Shown: positions 26,803-36,938, numbered from the stretch's first letter. The stretch is 64,000 bases of DNA from Azophilus sp965247035 (GCA_965247035.1 CBDFGJ010000001.1:558001-622000), one strand, 5' to 3'. Notes: generated from the sequence alone by a model not told the origin. Numbers and translations are program-made.

Positions 26803-28234
26803 CCCGCCGTACATAGAGCTCTTGCAGTATCTCCGTGTGTCGTTCACGGGTCAGCCCGTAGTGTGAATAGCACCAGAGCGAGACAACCGCGAAAGCCGAA
26901 ACAATCGGTCCATAGAGTAAACCCAGGTTCACCAGTGTTTCCGCCGGAATGTCGGCGGCTGTCTGCACCCCCGTACCGCGCGGCCATGAGATGACATCCA
27001 GGCCGATGCCGCCGATAAAATTTCCGAATCCGGAAGTCGCCTTGGCGGAAAAAGCGATGGCGCCGAAGAAAATACCTTCCTGGCGAATGCCCGTCGTATA
27101 TTCATGCTCATCCGCCACGTCCGCCATCATGGAGCCAAAGGAAACATACGCCTGCTGCAACAGTAACCCCTGAATAAATTTTATGCCGACCAGCGTGTGG
27201 AGCAGAACGGGTGCGCCATTCTCGGGGAACATATCAAACAGCCTGAGCACGACCGGCAATAGCTGTAAAAAAGCCCAGGCGGCGGTGCCAAGAATGACGC
27301 CGAATTTTTTATCGGCGAGCTTGTGCAGGGTTGGGGTGAGGAATACCCCGAACATTAACCCGATCATGAGAGACAACTGCACCCAAAGCATGCCGGTGCC
27401 GGTCATCTCCCAGAAGTACTGGAGCATGTAGAGATCGAGGGAGACATTGACGCCGGACATGATAAAAACAATCAGCACACCGAAAAACAACCAACGAAAA
27501 GAATGATTGGCAAAGGCTTCCCTGGTTTCCTGCACCAGCCGGTGAGCAATACTCTGCATTGGTTTTTCCGCGGGGACAGGAAGCTGCGGAACTTCCTTTT
27601 GGGTTCCCCAGGCCGAGTACCAGATAGTGATGACCATGAGCAGGCCGAGTGTAATGGCGTAGGGCGTATAGTTTTCGGCGCTGAGACGGCCCCCTTGGGT
27701 ATCCGCAAAGAAATAGCCGAAACCAATAACGACTGCGGAAGCATTGCCGAAAGTACTGAAGAATTGGCGAAAGGCGACGATGCGGGTTCGCTCCTGAAAG
27801 TTTTCCGTCAGTTCCGCGCCCAGTGCAAGATGTGGCACATGGTAGAGGGTCATGGCGGCGCGGGTCAGGATTGCAAACAGGGTCAGCCAGGCAAAGAGCC
27901 CAAGCTGGCCAAAGGATTCCGGCGGCGAAAAAAGCCCGATAAAAGCAAGCCCCAATGGAACCGCTGACGCATACATGAAGGGGTGACGCCTGCCGAGTTT
28001 GGATCTGAAATTGTCCGACAGGGAACCGGCAAGGGGGTCGGTGATGGCGTCAAACAGGAGGGCAACGAAAAGCGCCATACCCGCCAGCGTACCGGAAAGG
28101 CCAAGTACCTGATTGTAATAAAACAGGATGAACAGCGCGAAGGCGGTATTCTTCAGACCCTCTGCATATTGGCCGACACCGAAGGCAAACTTGCTGCTGA
28201 ACGGAACCAGCCTGTCATTGGAAACACTTGCCAT
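26792..28234 (-). CDS. MFS transporter, GPH (glycoside/cation symporter) type
   Basis: A 480-residue protein with 12 predicted membrane helices. The family signature is FDAITDPLAGSLSDNFRSKLGRRHPFM between helices 2 and 3, and GQYAEGLKNTAFALFILFYYNQV in helix 1 is typical of the GPH family (MelB-like). The substrate is unclear; many gammaproteobacterial members are annotated only as MFS transporters. It lies downstream of a second, unrelated MFS gene with a terminator-like hairpin between. Confidence 0.87.
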   Translation of the reverse strand: MASVSNDRLVPFSSKFAFGVGQYAEGLKNTAFALFILFYYNQVLGLSGTLAGMALFVALLFDAITDPLAGSLSDNFRSKLGRRHPFMYASAVPLGLAFIGLFSPPESFGQLGLFAWLTLFAILTRAAMTLYHVPHLALGAELTENFQERTRIVAFRQFFSTFGNASAVVIGFGYFFADTQGGRLSAENYTPYAITLGLLMVITIWYSAWGTQKEVPQLPVPAEKPMQSIAHRLVQETREAFANHSFRWLFFGVLIVFIMSGVNVSLDLYMLQYFWEMTGTGMLWVQLSLMIGLMFGVFLTPTLHKLADKKFGVILGTAAWAFLQLLPVVLRLFDMFPENGAPVLLHTLVGIKFIQGLLLQQAYVSFGSMMADVADEHEYTTGIRQEGIFFGAIAFSAKATSGFGNFIGGIGLDVISWPRGTGVQTAADIPAETLVNLGLLYGPIVSAFAVVSLWCYSHYGLTRERHTEILQELYVRRANG

Positions 28235-28255
28235 CCCGGCATATAACCAGAAAAC

Positions 28256-28277
28256 ACCCGGCTATGATAGGCCGGGT
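28256..28277 (-). terminator. Hairpin between the two MFS genes
   Basis: A stem of 6-7 bp (ACCCGG ... CCGGGT). On the minus strand it is followed by GTTTTCT, consistent with a terminator for the upstream spinster-type MFS gene. Confidence 0.55.
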
Positions 28278-28327
28278 ACTGCGGCGCGGGTCTTGTCGGC
28301 GAAGGGGGTTACGCAGGTAACCTCGTA

Positions 28328-29599
28328 TCAACCCGAAAACTCGAATTGACCTGCGGCCATCGCCTTGTAGAGTCGCTCTCTGTCCTGGTGGAATCGTTTG
28401 GCGGCCAGATAGAAGAGCGGAATGGCGGTGGCGGAAAAAGCAGTAAAGACAAGCAGCGTTTTAGTGTAGGGCTCGCTGATGCCCACACTGATCATGTAAT
28501 CAATCATGATCCCGGAGAAAGTGATCCCCAGCGCCAGACCAATAAGATTGAGTGTCAGCAGGTAGAAGGCAACCACTGTTGACCTGATTCTGGGCGGCGT
28601 GAGTTCTTGAACGGTGGAAAAAGTCGGCCCGTAAAAACTGCCGAGCTGAAAGAAACCACAGAAGATGGCAAACCAGAAGAACCATGAGTCGGGATCAACA
28701 ATCCGGTAAAGAAAACCGATGGGCGCAAGAAACAGCAGAATGCACACCAGGAACATGGGCCGTCCGCTTTTGCGGTTATTCTGCCACCAGTCGCTACCGA
28801 CTCCGCCAAACAGATTGCCCAATACGCCGCCGGCAACGCCCACCCAACCCGTCATCTGTGCTATGTAGGCTCGGTCAAAGCCGCGCTCCTGCACATACCA
28901 GAGTTGATCAAAAGCGGCCGCCCCAAGAATGAAATGGGTTGCGACGCCGCCCGCCATGGTAAGTGAAAGCGCCGGGGAGAACCTGAGAACCCGCACCAGC
29001 ATTTTCGCGATGGTCAGAAAGCCGGGGTTTTTGGTGGTGTCGGTTTCTTCATCGTGATGTTTGCGGGGTGTTTCCTTGATGAACAACATGATAATCGCAA
29101 GACTCACGCCGATGGCCCCCAACGCATAGAAGCAGTTTCGCCAGCCTATTGCGGGGCCAAGGTATCCTGCGATCAGCAAACTGACGCCAACGCCGATGGG
29201 TACGCCCATATAGTAGAAGCCGGAGGCAAACCCGAGCATGGATTGCGGGAAGCGGTCCGCCAGCATGGACATGGAAGTCGGTGTCAGCACGGATTCGCCG
29301 ACGCCGATGAACATTCTGGGTAGCGCCAGACTCATGAAACCCTTTGCCATGCCGGAGGCGGCGGTCAGGATGCTCCAGAGCGCCAGACCTGCTGCAACGA
29401 GCCTTGGCCTGTGGACCAGGTCCGCCAGGGCGCCCATGAAGAGACCCATCACCGCGTAGAAGGCAATAAATACTAAACCGGTCAGCAACCCAAACTGGGT
29501 GTTGGTCAGTTCAAGTTCCGGGACGATGAAATTTGCGAAACTCGCCAGCAACTGGCGGTCCACAAAGTTCATGACATTCAGAACCGTTAGAAAGCACAA
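28328..29599 (-). CDS. MFS transporter, spinster family
   Basis: About 423 residues or slightly more, with 12 membrane helices. The N-terminal FVDRQLLASF motif of helix 1 and GALADLVHRPRLVA (MFS motif A) are typical of spinster-like (Spns) transporters, which in animals move sphingolipids and in bacteria often accompany catabolic genes. The TTG start at 29599 is doubtful: codons in the same frame upstream (ETVERRHYVF) look like genuine family sequence, and an in-frame stop lies near 29655. The original 5' end may have been altered by the neighbouring IS. Confidence 0.85.
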   Translation of the reverse strand: MCFLTVLNVMNFVDRQLLASFANFIVPELELTNTQFGLLTGLVFIAFYAVMGLFMGALADLVHRPRLVAAGLALWSILTAASGMAKGFMSLALPRMFIGVGESVLTPTSMSMLADRFPQSMLGFASGFYYMGVPIGVGVSLLIAGYLGPAIGWRNCFYALGAIGVSLAIIMLFIKETPRKHHDEETDTTKNPGFLTIAKMLVRVLRFSPALSLTMAGGVATHFILGAAAFDQLWYVQERGFDRAYIAQMTGWVGVAGGVLGNLFGGVGSDWWQNNRKSGRPMFLVCILLFLAPIGFLYRIVDPDSWFFWFAIFCGFFQLGSFYGPTFSTVQELTPPRIRSTVVAFYLLTLNLIGLALGITFSGIMIDYMISVGISEPYTKTLLVFTAFSATAIPLFYLAAKRFHQDRERLYKAMAAGQFEFSG

Positions 29600-29659
29600 A
29601 AAGACATAATGTCTTCGTTCAACAGTTTCGATAAAGCCCCCGAGCCGGAGCAGTTATGG

Positions 29660-29747
29660 TTACGGGTCGCCGGCCACCCCTTTGCCGGAAAGATACACCC
29701 CGATGGTCTTGTAGCCAAGTGCTTTCATTTTCCCCGGCTCAACTCTA
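29660..29747 (-). pseudogene. 3' remnant of an unidentified gene
   Basis: A short minus-strand frame reading EPGKMKALGYKTIGVYLSG and KGVAGDP before a stop is cut at its 5' side by the left end of ISNCY copy 2. It looks like the tail of a coding sequence upstream of the MFS gene, but is too short to identify. Confidence 0.3.
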
Positions 29748-30475
29748 TTAGCAACAAAATGTCCGGTTTTAGAACACGTGAGTTGTCCGCTTTGGGCGGT
29801 GTCGGGAAGCCTTGTTGAGGCACCCGTTATCGATGGCGCAGCGGACATCAGGCAGCCACCGGCAAGTCAGTCTGGATGAGTTGGCCGGTCGCGTCATAAC
29901 GGGCCAGTTTTCGAGGCCCGTGCCACCAAGACAAGGCACCGTCGGTATGCCGTAGCACCTTCACTGTAGCTTTGATGTAGTGGTGACGGTGGCGGTCTGC
30001 CGGTATCTGCAGGGTCAGGCCCTCGAACTCGATGCAGCTGTCCTTGCGTACTTGGCGCTCGTAGCGTTTGCAGAAGAGGAACATGGAGTAATGCCGGTTG
30101 CTGGCATCATCCATGGTGACCATCAAATCCCAGGTCTGTCCCGGCCCCAGGCATGGGTGCTGCCGTCCTGGTGCGGCAATACGCCCGGCACCGGCGCCCG
30201 CCCGCGCCGCTTGCGATGTTGCCCACGGCCCGATGCCTTCGTCACCGCTCCGGCAGCCTGCAAGGACTTGCGCACCCAGTTGTAGCTACGCCCACCGCCG
30301 GCGCGCCGATACCAGGCGTAGTAGTGCTTGGCACTCCAGCCCTCATGCCGGCTCCGGTACCGGTCCACCAGGCGCATAACCTCATCGACCGGTGCCCGCC
30401 GGTGCGATACCTGAGACAACCGCTTGTCGATCAACCCATCCAGGCCTTCTTCCTCGTAACGATCAATGTAACGAC
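29748..30475 (-). mobile_element. ISNCY (IS1202-like) copy 2, internally deleted
   Basis: The left end (TTAGCAACAAAATGTCCGG, 5 bp shorter than in other copies) is followed by the transposase C-terminus. An internal deletion then fuses the first catalytic Asp region (VTMDDASNRHYSMF) to the C-terminal CKRYERQVRKDS, removing the second Asp and the Glu. The N-terminal half (KRLSQVSHRRAPVDEVMRLV) follows in a different frame, and the element stops at 30475 without a right end. Confidence 0.85.
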
Positions 30476-30710
30476 ATTAACTGCTTGCAATGCCTGAAAC
30501 TACCGTCTAAACTGCGCCCGCTGATCTGGACTCAGCTAACGACATCTTGATTTGTTAAGGCATCATCGTCCACGCCCCTCCTTCTGGTTCATTCCGTTAG
30601 AGCTCAAATTCTGTATGCCGTGTCGCGCACTTGCGCATTCAGACTGTGAGTAAAGCACTCCAGTAACAAACTTATTAAGGCGCACGCCAAAGCTGCGCTC
30701 AGGAACAACT

Positions 30711-32069
30711 ATGACTTTTAGTGATATGGGGCTGATCAAACCCCTCCAGAAAGCCGTGGCCGAAAAAGGCTACACAACACCCACCGCAATTCAGAAGGGA
30801 ACAATTGAAGCTGTCCTCGCCGGCAAGGACCTGATGGCCTCGGCACAAACCGGCACCGGTAAAACCGCCGCATTTACACTGCCACTGCTACAGTTGCTGG
30901 AAAAAAGCGCTGGCGCAGGGTCGGCGCCACGAGCACTGGTGCTAACACCCACTCGCGAACTTGCTGCACAGATACAAGACAGTATTTTTACCTACGGTAA
31001 ATATCTGGACTTGCGGTCTACCGTCGTTTTCGGCGGCGTGAAGATTGGCCCTCAAATCAGAACACTACGCCAAGGTGTTGATATTCTGGTAGCCACACCC
31101 GGCCGATTGCTCGATCTGTTTCAACAGGGTGCAGTCAAATTTAATGACATCGAAGTGCTTATCCTCGATGAAGCTGATCGAATGCTCGATATGGGTTTCA
31201 TTCACGATATCAAACGTATTCAAAACAAATTACCGAACAACAAACAATCCCTGCTCTTTTCAGCAACCTTTTCACCTGAGATCAGAAGCCTGGCAAAAAC
31301 CATGTCGTCTCATCCGGTTGAGGTCGATGTCTCACCAAAGAATACAACTGCTGAAACAGTCGAGCAGTCTGTCTACCTGGTCGATAAGAAACAAAAATCT
31401 GACCTGCTAACCCACCTCTATATGGAGAACGGTTGGCATCAGTCACTTGTCTTTACCAAAACAAAACACGGTGCCAACAAACTCGCCAAGCAACTGACCA
31501 AGGCAGGTATTCGAGTTGAAGCGATTCACGGCAACAAGAGCCAGGCCAATCGGACTCGTGCTTTGAAAAACTTCAAAGAAGGGCGAGTTTCTGTGCTTGT
31601 TGCAACCGATATCGCCTCACGGGGCCTGGATATCAACGAACTACCGCTGGTCGTTAACTTCGATTTACCGCATACCCCCGAAGACTATATCCACCGGGTA
31701 GGCCGAACAGGCAGAGCCGGTTCAGAAGGCATCGCAATTTCTCTGGTCAGCGCCGACGAAGCGAAACAACTCCACGCTATCGAGCGACTCATCAAGCAAC
31801 AGCTTGAACGTGAAGAAGTCGAGGGCTTCGAGCCTGATCATACGGTGCCCTTCGCCCAACAAAACGCGCTGCGCTCAAAACCATCACGTGGCGGCAGCAA
31901 CCGCGATAGTGGCAACAAAAACAGGAGTCGCGGCCGGCGCAGTGGTGCCAGTAACAGCGGTGGTAACAACGCCAGAAGTAGCGATGGCAATAGAAAGAGC
32001 AGCAGCGGTAATAGCGCTTCAGGTTCTGGTAATAACCGCGACAAGTATCGCTCCAGTCGAGCGGCCTAA
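30711..32069 (+). CDS. rhlE: DEAD-box RNA helicase RhlE
   Basis: A 452-residue DEAD-box helicase with all core motifs: Q motif (YTTPTAIQKGTI), motif I AQTGTGKT, PTRELAAQ, DEADRMLDMGF, SAT (LLFSATFS), ATDIASRGLDI and HRVGRTGRAG. The last ~70 residues form a low-complexity Ser/Asn/Gly/Arg-rich tail, as in RhlE proteins, which remodel RNA in ribosome assembly and RNA decay. The upstream 235 bases contain no gene and may be a regulated leader. Base composition is lower in GC than the nuo and sphingolipid regions. Confidence 0.92.
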   Translation: MTFSDMGLIKPLQKAVAEKGYTTPTAIQKGTIEAVLAGKDLMASAQTGTGKTAAFTLPLLQLLEKSAGAGSAPRALVLTPTRELAAQIQDSIFTYGKYLDLRSTVVFGGVKIGPQIRTLRQGVDILVATPGRLLDLFQQGAVKFNDIEVLILDEADRMLDMGFIHDIKRIQNKLPNNKQSLLFSATFSPEIRSLAKTMSSHPVEVDVSPKNTTAETVEQSVYLVDKKQKSDLLTHLYMENGWHQSLVFTKTKHGANKLAKQLTKAGIRVEAIHGNKSQANRTRALKNFKEGRVSVLVATDIASRGLDINELPLVVNFDLPHTPEDYIHRVGRTGRAGSEGIAISLVSADEAKQLHAIERLIKQQLEREEVEGFEPDHTVPFAQQNALRSKPSRGGSNRDSGNKNRSRGRRSGASNSGGNNARSSDGNRKSSSGNSASGSGNNRDKYRSSRAA

Positions 32070-32469
32070 ACCACGGTTGGCGACGTGATAAAACCCCTTT
32101 ATTCGGTAGCCAATATGGTGGATTTGCATGGCCTCTCCTCTTGGATTGAGGAGTGCCATATGTATCTGAGCTTATGCAAACCTATTGATCGGCAACGCCA
32201 GTTATATTGGCCTCTGGCCACGAGGATTAGACGCCGTTGGTGCGGTAGATTCTGTACCTGATCAACAGGAGCGCGACATGGCTTAACTGTAAATTACCCA
32301 GATCGCCGAAAGAATTGGGAACGCACAGCCGCCACCCCACCTCCCTCGAATGACGATCCGGAAGCTTTTCTTGCAATCGGGATATAATTTATAGAATAGC
32401 TAATATTTTCAATTATATAGAAATGATAGCTAAACTATTTTCTTCATAGGAATGCCCCGTCGGGTACAG
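32070..32469. other. Intergenic after rhlE, nothing recognised
   Basis: 400 bases become AT-rich towards the right. A small hairpin (CTCCTC ... GAGGAG, near 32136-32154) is the only structure seen. No coding frame of merit is present. The stretch probably contains a recombination joint between the rhlE segment and the next block. Confidence 0.4.
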
Positions 32470-32880
32470 CTAGTCGACGACGTCAAAACTTCTCCCGTCG
32501 GGCAGGCTGAGCACGCCACCATCAAAGAATGCCCGAAATGAGACATCTTTTATGTTTCGAGTGGTTGCTCCATCGCTCTGCGCCCAACGTATGACGTTCA
32601 AGGTTAAGGCGTCGCCATCCTGTGTAAACTTGCCATAGCCCGTCACTGCGCCCTGTGCACTGCCGCTCACAAGAATAAAGTACTCGTTTGAAAACGCCAG
32701 GGCGCCATCAGTAAATTTGTAGATACGCATGTCGCTCGCATCGCCGATTTTCCTGAAGGTTTGTACCGTACTGGTGCCGCCACCGAACACGAGGGTCAAG
32801 TCGTCGCCTTTACTGGTGACCTTTAGATCATGCTCAGTGGAACCGGCCGATGAGAGGGCTCCGGACGGACGCGATGCCAT
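32470..32880 (-). pseudogene. C-terminal part of a hypothetical protein
   Basis: A minus-strand frame of 136 codons whose beta-rich body (DLTLVFGGGTSTVQTFRK, FILVSGSAQGAVTGYGKF, GGVLSLPDGRSFDVVD) looks genuine, while the first ~10 residues are read from the antisense of a kinase fragment. The 5' end has therefore been replaced at a joint near 32857. No known domain is recognised. Confidence 0.5.
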
Positions 32881-33373
32881 GATTCAACACGCGGCACAAT
32901 TTGCCGAGGCGGGTATTCCGTTTATTTTCGACCCGGGTCAGGGTTTGCCCATGTTCTCCGGCACCGACCTTGGACAATTCATTGAACAGGCAACCTGGGT
33001 GGTGGTCAATGATTACGAATCCGAATTGCTGCAAGAAAAAACCGGCAAGGGTTTGGAGCAAACCGCATCGCAGGTTGAAGCATTAATCATTACCCGTGGC
33101 GCAAAGGGCGCGGACATTCACAGCAACGGCGATGTGATGCACATCAACACCGTGCGGGTCGGTGAAACCAAAGACCCAACCGGTTGCGGCGATGCGTTCC
33201 GCGCCGGCTTGTTATACGGCATCGCCAATCAATTGGGCTGGCAAACCTGCGGACAACTCGCTTCGCTGATGGGCGGTATCAAAATCGAACACCACGGTAC
33301 GCAGAATCACCGTTTCAGCAAAGCGGAGTTTGAAGCGAGGTATAAGGAGAATTTTGGGGCTGATTTCGCGTAA
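32857..33373 (+). pseudogene. PfkB-family (adenosine/ribokinase-like) kinase, 5'-truncated
   Basis: Starting inside PDGRDAMIQHAAQFAEAG, the frame matches the C-terminal half of PfkB sugar/nucleoside kinases of the adenosine-kinase type: FDPGQGLPMFSG, VNDYESELL and the catalytic-base motif DPTGCGDAFRAGLL. The N-terminal ~130 residues with the substrate lid are missing at the joint with the preceding hypothetical gene, so no active kinase is expected. The 3' end converges on the SNF2-type helicase gene. Confidence 0.8.
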
Positions 33374-33378
33374 GCCTT

Positions 33379-36300
33379 CTATCGAGGACTGACGACTTCA
33401 ATGCGTCCGAGCGATTTCAACGCCCACGCAACTTCCGGGTGGCGGTGTTTTTCGATTTCCGCAATTTGCCGGCGGTGGTCTTCGGCGAGTTTCGCGCGAT
33501 GGTTTTCTGCGTATTGCAGGTTGGCTTCCCACGCCGGCAAAATTCTGCGCGCCGCCGACCCCTCTTGCCACCGAATGCGCTCCAGCGTCTTTCGCGTCGC
33601 CTCCACCTTGGCATCTGCCACGCGTTGCTTGTAGTCGAACAACGCTTCTTGTCTTGCGATTTCCCGGTCGGATTTTTCGTACGCCTCTTCTGCGGCGCGT
33701 TTTTGTAGTTTCACTCGCGTGTTTTTGGCGAACGCGTCCGCCTGTGACTCGGCATCGCTGATCGTGTCGGGAATGTCGTTTGGATCGATCTCCTCTTCGG
33801 CGTCGTCGAATCGCACAGCGCGCTGCAACAAAAGTCGGCCGATTTCGGCGTTGACTTTGCCGTCGTCGCTAACGAATACCGGTACAACCTCATCTACCGG
33901 ACGCACACCGGGAATCGTAAACTGATAAGTAAAAAGCCAGCCGCTGACCGGCGGCAACTCGTCGTCCGCAAAAAGGCGGCGAGTGCCGGTCACGCCTTCG
34001 TATTCTTCGCTCAGAACCTGCGCGACGATGGCGTCAATTACTCGGTGACCAAACGCCATGAACTCGACATCCTCCGCATCGGGGCGGATGTCGGGACGCA
34101 ACACCGCACGCACGGTGAACCCGCCGGGAAACAAGGCATCGGTATTCGGGGCATGGAAACAGTCTTCGCGAAATGTCAGCACATACAAATTGCCCGTCCG
34201 TTTGATGTGCGTGTTTACATCACCGAGCAATTGCTTGATGAACCGCTCACGGTCGTCGTTGCTGACTGGCGACGGTTGCCCGAGAATCCGCTCAGTGTTT
34301 TCCTTGCGGTAGGATTTCGTATCCATGATGAAATCACCCATTAGCCGCTGAGATTCTCTCGCTTTCCGCATTCGAGTCTCCGTGTTTCGGTCAAGCTCCT
34401 CCAACGCTTGCGCGCGTTGTTCGACGGCAAGGCGCATCACCCGGCGAAGGTCGTGCTCGGTCTCACCGAGAATCGGGTCTAATTCGCCAACGGTTTCTTT
34501 AAAGATGCGAATACGATGCTCCAACATCTCCAGCACGCGCGCTTCGATTGTGCCCTCCACCCATAGATTGAATATGCTGATGGGGTGCTCCTGCCCGATG
34601 CGGTCGACACGGCCGATGCGTTGTTCGACCCGCATCGGATTCCACGGCAAATCGTAATTCACCAGCAAGTGGCAAAACTGCAAGTTCCGTCCTTCGCCGC
34701 CAGCTTCGGTGGAAATCAGAATTTGCGCGCCGGTGCCTTTGTGGAAATTGGCGATTGCGTCATCTTTTTCCTGCGGGTTTTGTTGGCCGTGAAAAATATT
34801 CACCGTCCAACCCCGGGACGCAAGTTTCGTTTTGAGATAACGTTGTGTTTCACGGAACTGCGTGAACACGATTACCTTTTCATCCGGGTGGTCGCTAAAT
34901 AACTCACTGAGTTTGCCCAGGAACACCTCCGCTTTGGAGTCGGTCGTAACGGCATCCAGTTTTTCGAGGGCAAAATCGAGAAAAGCAATTTCCTCATCCA
35001 TCTGTGCCTTCGACGCATGCATAAAATCTACAACATCGTCGAGTTCGCAGTCGTCTTCGAATTGCTCATCCAAGTATTCAATCGACCGCGGTTTGGTGGC
35101 GTTTTCTTGGATTCGCGCCCGCCGATTGCACAACGACACTTTAATCGCAGCAACGCTGGATGCCATCAGTTTCTGAAAAATTACCATTACAAACCCGACT
35201 GCATTGTCGTTGCGTCCTTCTGCCAACTGGTAGCCGTAGTGAACGTATTCCTCCACCGCCTGTAATGCCGCACGCTCTTCCGGCGTCAACTCGACATTCC
35301 AGCGATACGCGGCGCGTGGCATGAACCCGCCGATGACCGCCTTTCGGTTTCGGATGAGCACTTCGCTAAGGCGGTGTCTGTCACTCAACTCTTCGGCAAT
35401 CGCTTCGATTTTTTTCTTGTTGTTCCCGGCCGCGGTTAACCGTTGTTTCGCATCCTCCGATGCAATCTCGAGCCAGCGTGCAACCTGCGCGATGGTGTCA
35501 GCCGGGTCGTCGCCGGGCAACGGAAAACCGTGCTGGCACAGTTGCTCAACCAGTTTGGACAATCCCGGAACGGCCTGGCGATGTTGTTCAAAATGTTTCG
35601 GCGATGGGAACAGTGCCGGGTCGAGAAGCTCGACCAACGCGTACAGTTCGTGTGTGTTCAACTGCATAGGTGTTGCCGTGAGAAACAACATGCCCCGTGT
35701 CGTATCCGTTTTGGAGAGTTCGCGTACTAGTAGATACAACAGGGTTCTATGCCCATCGGACTGACTTCGTGCGTGGTGCGCTTCATCCAGAATAATCAAA
35801 TCCCAGTCCGCTTCCGCGCACTGTTGCGCCCACTTCGGATCCGTCACCCAGCGCGAAGAACACAGCACATTCGCAAACCGCGAATTTGCAAACGGGTTGC
35901 CGACGTATTCACCCTTCAAAGAGTTCACCGTGGCCGTGTTCAGCACAGCAAAACTTTCATTGAATTTCGATTTCATTTCAAATTGCCACTGGCGAATCAA
36001 GTTCGGTGGCACGATTGCCAATACCCGGCGCACCGTGCCTCGGGCGCGCAATTCCTTCAACACCATACCCGCTTCAATGGTTTTACCAAGCCCGACTTCG
36101 TCGCACAACAAAAAGCGGTGCGGATGGTTGGAGATAACTTTGTGCGCGACCGACACTTGATGCGGTTTGATGTCGACCTGCACTTGTTCCAACGAAACCA
36201 GGTCGTTGTGGTTGTTGAGTGCTCGGTACCAACGGGTGACTTCCCGTAGCCGGTATTTTTGTAGCGAGCCTATCTTTTCCTTGTCACGGAAGCGCACCGA

Positions 36301-36645
36301 TGGATTATTGTCTTGTAACGGTCGCAAATCCGCTTCCGGAATGTTGGCGTTTTCTGCCACCGTCGTTCGTGAAAAGACGCGGCAATGCCAATTCGGCGGC
36401 GCATCTTCGACCAAGTCGAGGACGGCGACTTCCTGTTCGGTTGATCTGCGCACGGCCGCCCGCCCGGCAAAATCCGCCCTCTGCAACGGCGGGGCCGATG
36501 TCGAAAATTGCGACGGAATAGCGGGATCAGGATTGTCCCAGCGAACTTGAATTCGCCGATCATCGACTGCGGTGACAACACCGTATCCCTTGTCGACGGT
36601 CCACTTCACTACGCAACCCACGGCAATTTGTGTGCTGTTTGGCAT
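33379..36645 (-). CDS. SNF2/RapA-type ATP-dependent helicase
   Basis: A 1,088-residue protein. An N-terminal Tudor/SH3-like segment (GYGVVTAVDDRRIQVRWDNP, about 20-40) precedes a two-lobed SF2 motor: motif I DEVGLGKTIEA (182-192), DEAH (287-290), TATPMQLN, and lobe two with VIVFTQFRETQRYL, STEAGGEGRNLQF and the arginine-finger motif EQRIGRVDRIGQ. A long charged coiled-coil C-terminus follows. RapA recycles RNA polymerase, but this N-terminus and tail differ; SNF2 proteins of this size also occur in phage-defence loci (DISARM DrmD, Dpd DpdE). No partner genes of those systems are adjacent, so its role is open. Confidence 0.85.
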   Translation of the reverse strand: MPNSTQIAVGCVVKWTVDKGYGVVTAVDDRRIQVRWDNPDPAIPSQFSTSAPPLQRADFAGRAAVRRSTEQEVAVLDLVEDAPPNWHCRVFSRTTVAENANIPEADLRPLQDNNPSVRFRDKEKIGSLQKYRLREVTRWYRALNNHNDLVSLEQVQVDIKPHQVSVAHKVISNHPHRFLLCDEVGLGKTIEAGMVLKELRARGTVRRVLAIVPPNLIRQWQFEMKSKFNESFAVLNTATVNSLKGEYVGNPFANSRFANVLCSSRWVTDPKWAQQCAEADWDLIILDEAHHARSQSDGHRTLLYLLVRELSKTDTTRGMLFLTATPMQLNTHELYALVELLDPALFPSPKHFEQHRQAVPGLSKLVEQLCQHGFPLPGDDPADTIAQVARWLEIASEDAKQRLTAAGNNKKKIEAIAEELSDRHRLSEVLIRNRKAVIGGFMPRAAYRWNVELTPEERAALQAVEEYVHYGYQLAEGRNDNAVGFVMVIFQKLMASSVAAIKVSLCNRRARIQENATKPRSIEYLDEQFEDDCELDDVVDFMHASKAQMDEEIAFLDFALEKLDAVTTDSKAEVFLGKLSELFSDHPDEKVIVFTQFRETQRYLKTKLASRGWTVNIFHGQQNPQEKDDAIANFHKGTGAQILISTEAGGEGRNLQFCHLLVNYDLPWNPMRVEQRIGRVDRIGQEHPISIFNLWVEGTIEARVLEMLEHRIRIFKETVGELDPILGETEHDLRRVMRLAVEQRAQALEELDRNTETRMRKARESQRLMGDFIMDTKSYRKENTERILGQPSPVSNDDRERFIKQLLGDVNTHIKRTGNLYVLTFREDCFHAPNTDALFPGGFTVRAVLRPDIRPDAEDVEFMAFGHRVIDAIVAQVLSEEYEGVTGTRRLFADDELPPVSGWLFTYQFTIPGVRPVDEVVPVFVSDDGKVNAEIGRLLLQRAVRFDDAEEEIDPNDIPDTISDAESQADAFAKNTRVKLQKRAAEEAYEKSDREIARQEALFDYKQRVADAKVEATRKTLERIRWQEGSAARRILPAWEANLQYAENHRAKLAEDHRRQIAEIEKHRHPEVAWALKSLGRIEVVSPR

Positions 36646-36690
36646 CTTACTTCGGGGGTTAAAAATTTGGGCAAATATACAGAAACCCGC

Positions 36691-36766
36691 TGGTGCCGGA
36701 AAGAGGAATCGAACATCCGACCCACTGATTACGAATTAGTTGCTCTACCGACTGAGATATTCCAGC
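36691..36766 (-). tRNA. tRNA-Thr(CGT), with mismatches in three stems
   Basis: A 76-nt cloverleaf with encoded CCA. Acceptor GCTGGAA/TTCCGGC pairs with one G-U. The anticodon loop TTCGTAA gives CGT. Mismatches occur in the D stem (T10-C25), the anticodon stem (A30-C40) and the T stem (T52-C62), suggesting a decaying or poorly functional tRNA. Confidence 0.85.
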
Positions 36767-36914
36767 ATATCAGTTTCCTTTTTCATCATCAAATGTGTCC
36801 GGTATGTTGCTGGCATTATACCTCTCAAACCGGCGGCTTCGCCGCCGAAATGATAGCGGCTAACGCCAAACCTCTTAGTATCATCGCGGCTACGCCGAAC
36901 GGTTTAATTACTGG

Positions 36915-36938
36915 ATTGCCCGGAACAAGCCGGGCAAT
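36915..36938. repeat. Palindromic unit ATTGCCCGG
   Basis: A perfect 9-bp inverted repeat ATTGCCCGG/CCGGGCAAT with a 6-base loop, in non-coding DNA and not followed by a T run. Confidence 0.75.

Noticed and set aside
32729..33373. Complete-looking 214-residue kinase reading frame
   Set aside because: The first ~43 codons are antisense of the neighbouring hypothetical gene; only the part after 32857 is PfkB. It is a chimera at a recombination joint.
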